Origin: Helicobacter sp.
GTDB lineage: Bacteria > Campylobacterota > Campylobacteria > Campylobacterales > Helicobacteraceae
Direction of reading: 5' to 3'
DNA: 14,371 nt
Assembly (NCBI RefSeq): GCF_029067145.1
Contig: NZ_JAIEFA010000088.1
Span: forward strand, 1 to 14,371
In this document: positions 12,627-14,371 of the stretch, piece by piece
How positions within the stretch are numbered: position 1 is the first letter of the stretch
Layout: every line of letters starts with the position of its first letter
Notes under the pieces: model-generated
The model's input: only the letters and a program-made list of their open reading frames with translations
What the model was told of the DNA's origin: nothing
The model's database searches: none
Program-made: the position numbers and the translations under genes

Positions 12627-14371
12627 ATGAAGTTATCTTTGAGCTTAAAAGCAACATTAAGTATTACACTCACGGCAATAATTGGGTTTTTAATTTTTGG
12701 GATTTTGCAATATCAAATGACCAAAACTAGTACTCTATTATCCGAAACAAAAAGTTACCAAGGCAAACTAAATTCTATTCAACTTTTGCTCATTTCTTAT
12801 ATTAATGAAAAACAAGTTGCCATCAATCAGCTTAAAGACGATATTGCTAATCATTTAGATGATGAGGCAAGTATTGCCAAAAGCCTAGAACTCGTTGAAA
12901 AAACAAGCGGATTCAATCTCGTGTATTTTGGTGTGGAGGAAAACGGAAGAATGCTCCGAAGCAATGGAAATCATGTCTTTCCAGAAAGTGGCTATGACCC
13001 ACGCAAACGCAGTTGGTTTTATGATACGAAAGCACAAAATCAACCAATCATTTTAAACAATGCGTGGTTACAAGCGAGTAAAAAACTTCCTGTTTTTGGC
13101 TTTGGAGCACCTCTCCACCACAAAGGTAATTTTTATGGCGTTGTTAGTGGAGACATTGCATTAAAGCCCTTAAACAACTATTTAGAATCCCTTCAAAAAG
13201 GCGAACATTATACAATTTTTGCAACAGACCCGAGTGGCAAAATCATTCTTTCGCAAAATGCCGATGAAATCCTCAACCAAAGTGAAATCTCCAAATTATT
13301 AGTAGAAAAATCTAAAAACCATCAAAACGAGTTCATTTTCTTTGAACAAGATAAACACCAAAGATTTGGAATCTGCTCTTTAAACCCATTAACTGCGTGG
13401 AATGTCTGTTTGGTAGGAGAAGAGGCAACCCTATATCATACCGTTCATAAAAACACTACTTTCCTAGCTATTTCATTGCTTATCTTTGCAATTGTTCTTA
13501 TCGTGCTGATTAATATTTTCGCACGCAAAATCCTTAATCCTATTAAGACTTTGCGCAAAGGAATCTTAGACTTTTTTGACTACTTACATCTCAAAACTAC
13601 AAGTGTAAAACTGCTCCATATTAACACCAATGACGAATTGGGAGAAATGGCAAGAGCCATTAACGAAAACATCAAAGAGATTCAAACCAATTTGGAAAAA
13701 GAGCGTGCTTGTGTGCAAGAAACATTAAAATCTCTTGAATACGCAAAGGAAGGTGATTTTGGGAGATTGATAGAGGCTGAATCCAACAACAAACAACTCA
13801 ACAACATTAAACTTTATCTTAATCAAACACTCCAAGACCTTAATCAAAACTTTGAAATTATTGAAAAAGCACTAGAAAGCTACAAAGGAGATGATTTTAC
13901 CCATATTGCAGAAACAAATAATAGCAAAGGTGCATTGCTTCGTGTAGTAGAAAACATCAACGATTTAAGAAGTTATATCCAAAATATGCTCCAGCACTCT
14001 AGCGGAATCGCACAAACACTTAAAGGGCATTCTAGCACTTTACAAGAACGCGTAGCAAACCTGCAAGCTTCTTCTCACGCACAAAGCCAATCCCTAGAAC
14101 AAACGAATTTAGCTGTATCAGAAATCACAGATTCTATGCAAAATGTTGCAAGCAAAAGCAGTGAAGTAATCCAGCAAAGTGATGATATTCGGCAAGTCGT
14201 CAATGTAATTAAAGACATTGCAGACCAAACCAACTTACTTGCGCTCAATGCCGCGATTGAAGCAGCAAGAGCAGGGGAACACGGACGAGGATTCGCAGTT
14301 GTTGCTGATGAGGTAAGAAAGCTAGCAGAAAGAACAGGAAAATCACTCAATGAGATTGAAGCAAATGTGAA
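12627..14371 (+). CDS. Methyl-accepting chemotaxis protein with dCache sensor (3' end outside window)
   Basis: This transmembrane chemoreceptor has 581 complete codons with no stop before the edge. It starts at ATG 12627, with AAGGG eight bases upstream. Transmembrane helix 1 is at about residues 10–29. A periplasmic dCache_1 domain (about 30–278) carries YDPRKRSW (123–130) and GVVSGD (171–176). Helix 2 is at about 279–301. A HAMP domain (about 302–350) holds NPIKTL and NDELGEMARAIN. Two similar linker units around GDF (376–378) and DDF (422–424) come next. The cytoplasmic signalling hairpin has the near-invariant tip DQTNLLALNAAIEAARAGE (533–551), which contacts CheA and CheW. The final ~60–100 residues are missing, so any C-terminal CheR tether is unseen. 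The ligand pocket resembles the amino-acid-type dCache (see findings), but the ligand is unknown. It is divergent from tatA and probably belongs to the motility regulon. Confidence 0.92.
   Translation, partial: MKLSLSLKATLSITLTAIIGFLIFGILQYQMTKTSTLLSETKSYQGKLNSIQLLLISYINEKQVAINQLKDDIANHLDDEASIAKSLELVEKTSGFNLVYFGVEENGRMLRSNGNHVFPESGYDPRKRSWFYDTKAQNQPIILNNAWLQASKKLPVFGFGAPLHHKGNFYGVVSGDIALKPLNNYLESLQKGEHYTIFATDPSGKIILSQNADEILNQSEISKLLVEKSKNHQNEFIFFEQDKHQRFGICSLNPLTAWNVCLVGEEATLYHTVHKNTTFLAISLLIFAIVLIVLINIFARKILNPIKTLRKGILDFFDYLHLKTTSVKLLHINTNDELGEMARAINENIKEIQTNLEKERACVQETLKSLEYAKEGDFGRLIEAESNNKQLNNIKLYLNQTLQDLNQNFEIIEKALESYKGDDFTHIAETNNSKGALLRVVENINDLRSYIQNMLQHSSGIAQTLKGHSSTLQERVANLQASSHAQSQSLEQTNLAVSEITDSMQNVASKSSEVIQQSDDIRQVVNVIKDIADQTNLLALNAAIEAARAGEHGRGFAVVADEVRKLAERTGKSLNEIEANV

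Noticed and set aside
14075..14350. A 91-codon minus-strand frame
   Set aside because: It is antisense to the most conserved part of the chemoreceptor signalling domain, and its Ser/Ala/Leu-rich composition is that of a shadow.
1..14371. CRISPR arrays, tRNA/rRNA genes, insertion sequences, toxin–antitoxin or phage-defence modules
   Set aside because: None were seen on either strand. Every long frame is accounted for by a recognised family, and no spaced repeats or cloverleaf-like segments were found.

Overview
This AT-rich window looks like chromosome from a Helicobacter-type campylobacterotan, probably an enterohepatic species. The evidence is protein-level recognition plus gene order. The neighbours aspS–adk–(ppa), argS–tatA and mtnN–fabD match pairs I remember from Helicobacter pylori (HP0617–0620, HP0319–0320, HP0089–0090), and the PseH sequence resembles the Campylobacter/Helicobacter flagellin-sugar enzyme. 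Genes are tightly packed, with almost no intergenic DNA. I found no rRNA, tRNA, insertion sequence, prophage or CRISPR. The window is mostly conserved core genome plus an accessory transporter. I do not see a clearly undescribed multi-gene system.

Region 1 (1–4320, minus strand). A TRAP transporter operon dctP–dctQ–dctM (C4-dicarboxylate type) continues into ccdA (disulfide-electron carrier for cytochrome c maturation) and pseH (pseudaminic acid N-acetyltransferase). pseH runs off the left edge inside a run of at least ten G, on the coding strand, at its 3' end. This is a candidate phase-variable tract and the most notable feature of the window.

Region 2 (4377–7265, minus strand). aspS–adk–ppa forms a housekeeping run, with a likely promoter just upstream of aspS and a weak hairpin terminator after ppa.

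Region 3 (7266–7953). A divergent, very AT-rich spacer carries a strong sigma70-type promoter for a PerR-like Fur-family regulator. An inverted repeat overlaps the promoter's -35 element and suggests autoregulation. perR converges on the next gene with overlapping stop codons.

Region 4 (7950–12480, minus strand). A compact six-gene operon tatA–argS–fabD–mtnN–sixA–yhcH starts at an extended -10 promoter. It combines Tat export, Arg-tRNA charging, fatty-acid initiation, MTA/SAH/aminodeoxyfutalosine hydrolysis, a histidine phosphatase and a YhcH-family protein.

Region 5 (12481–14371, plus strand). A divergently transcribed chemoreceptor (dCache–HAMP–MCP signalling domain) is cut by the right edge. 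It has a sigma28-like -10 element upstream and a ligand pocket resembling the amino-acid-binding dCache motif.

Several starts (ccdA, dctQ, dctP, sixA, mtnN, fabD, tatA) were set by the position of the Shine–Dalgarno sequence rather than by the longest open frame. Comparisons with named homologues are from memory, not from a search.
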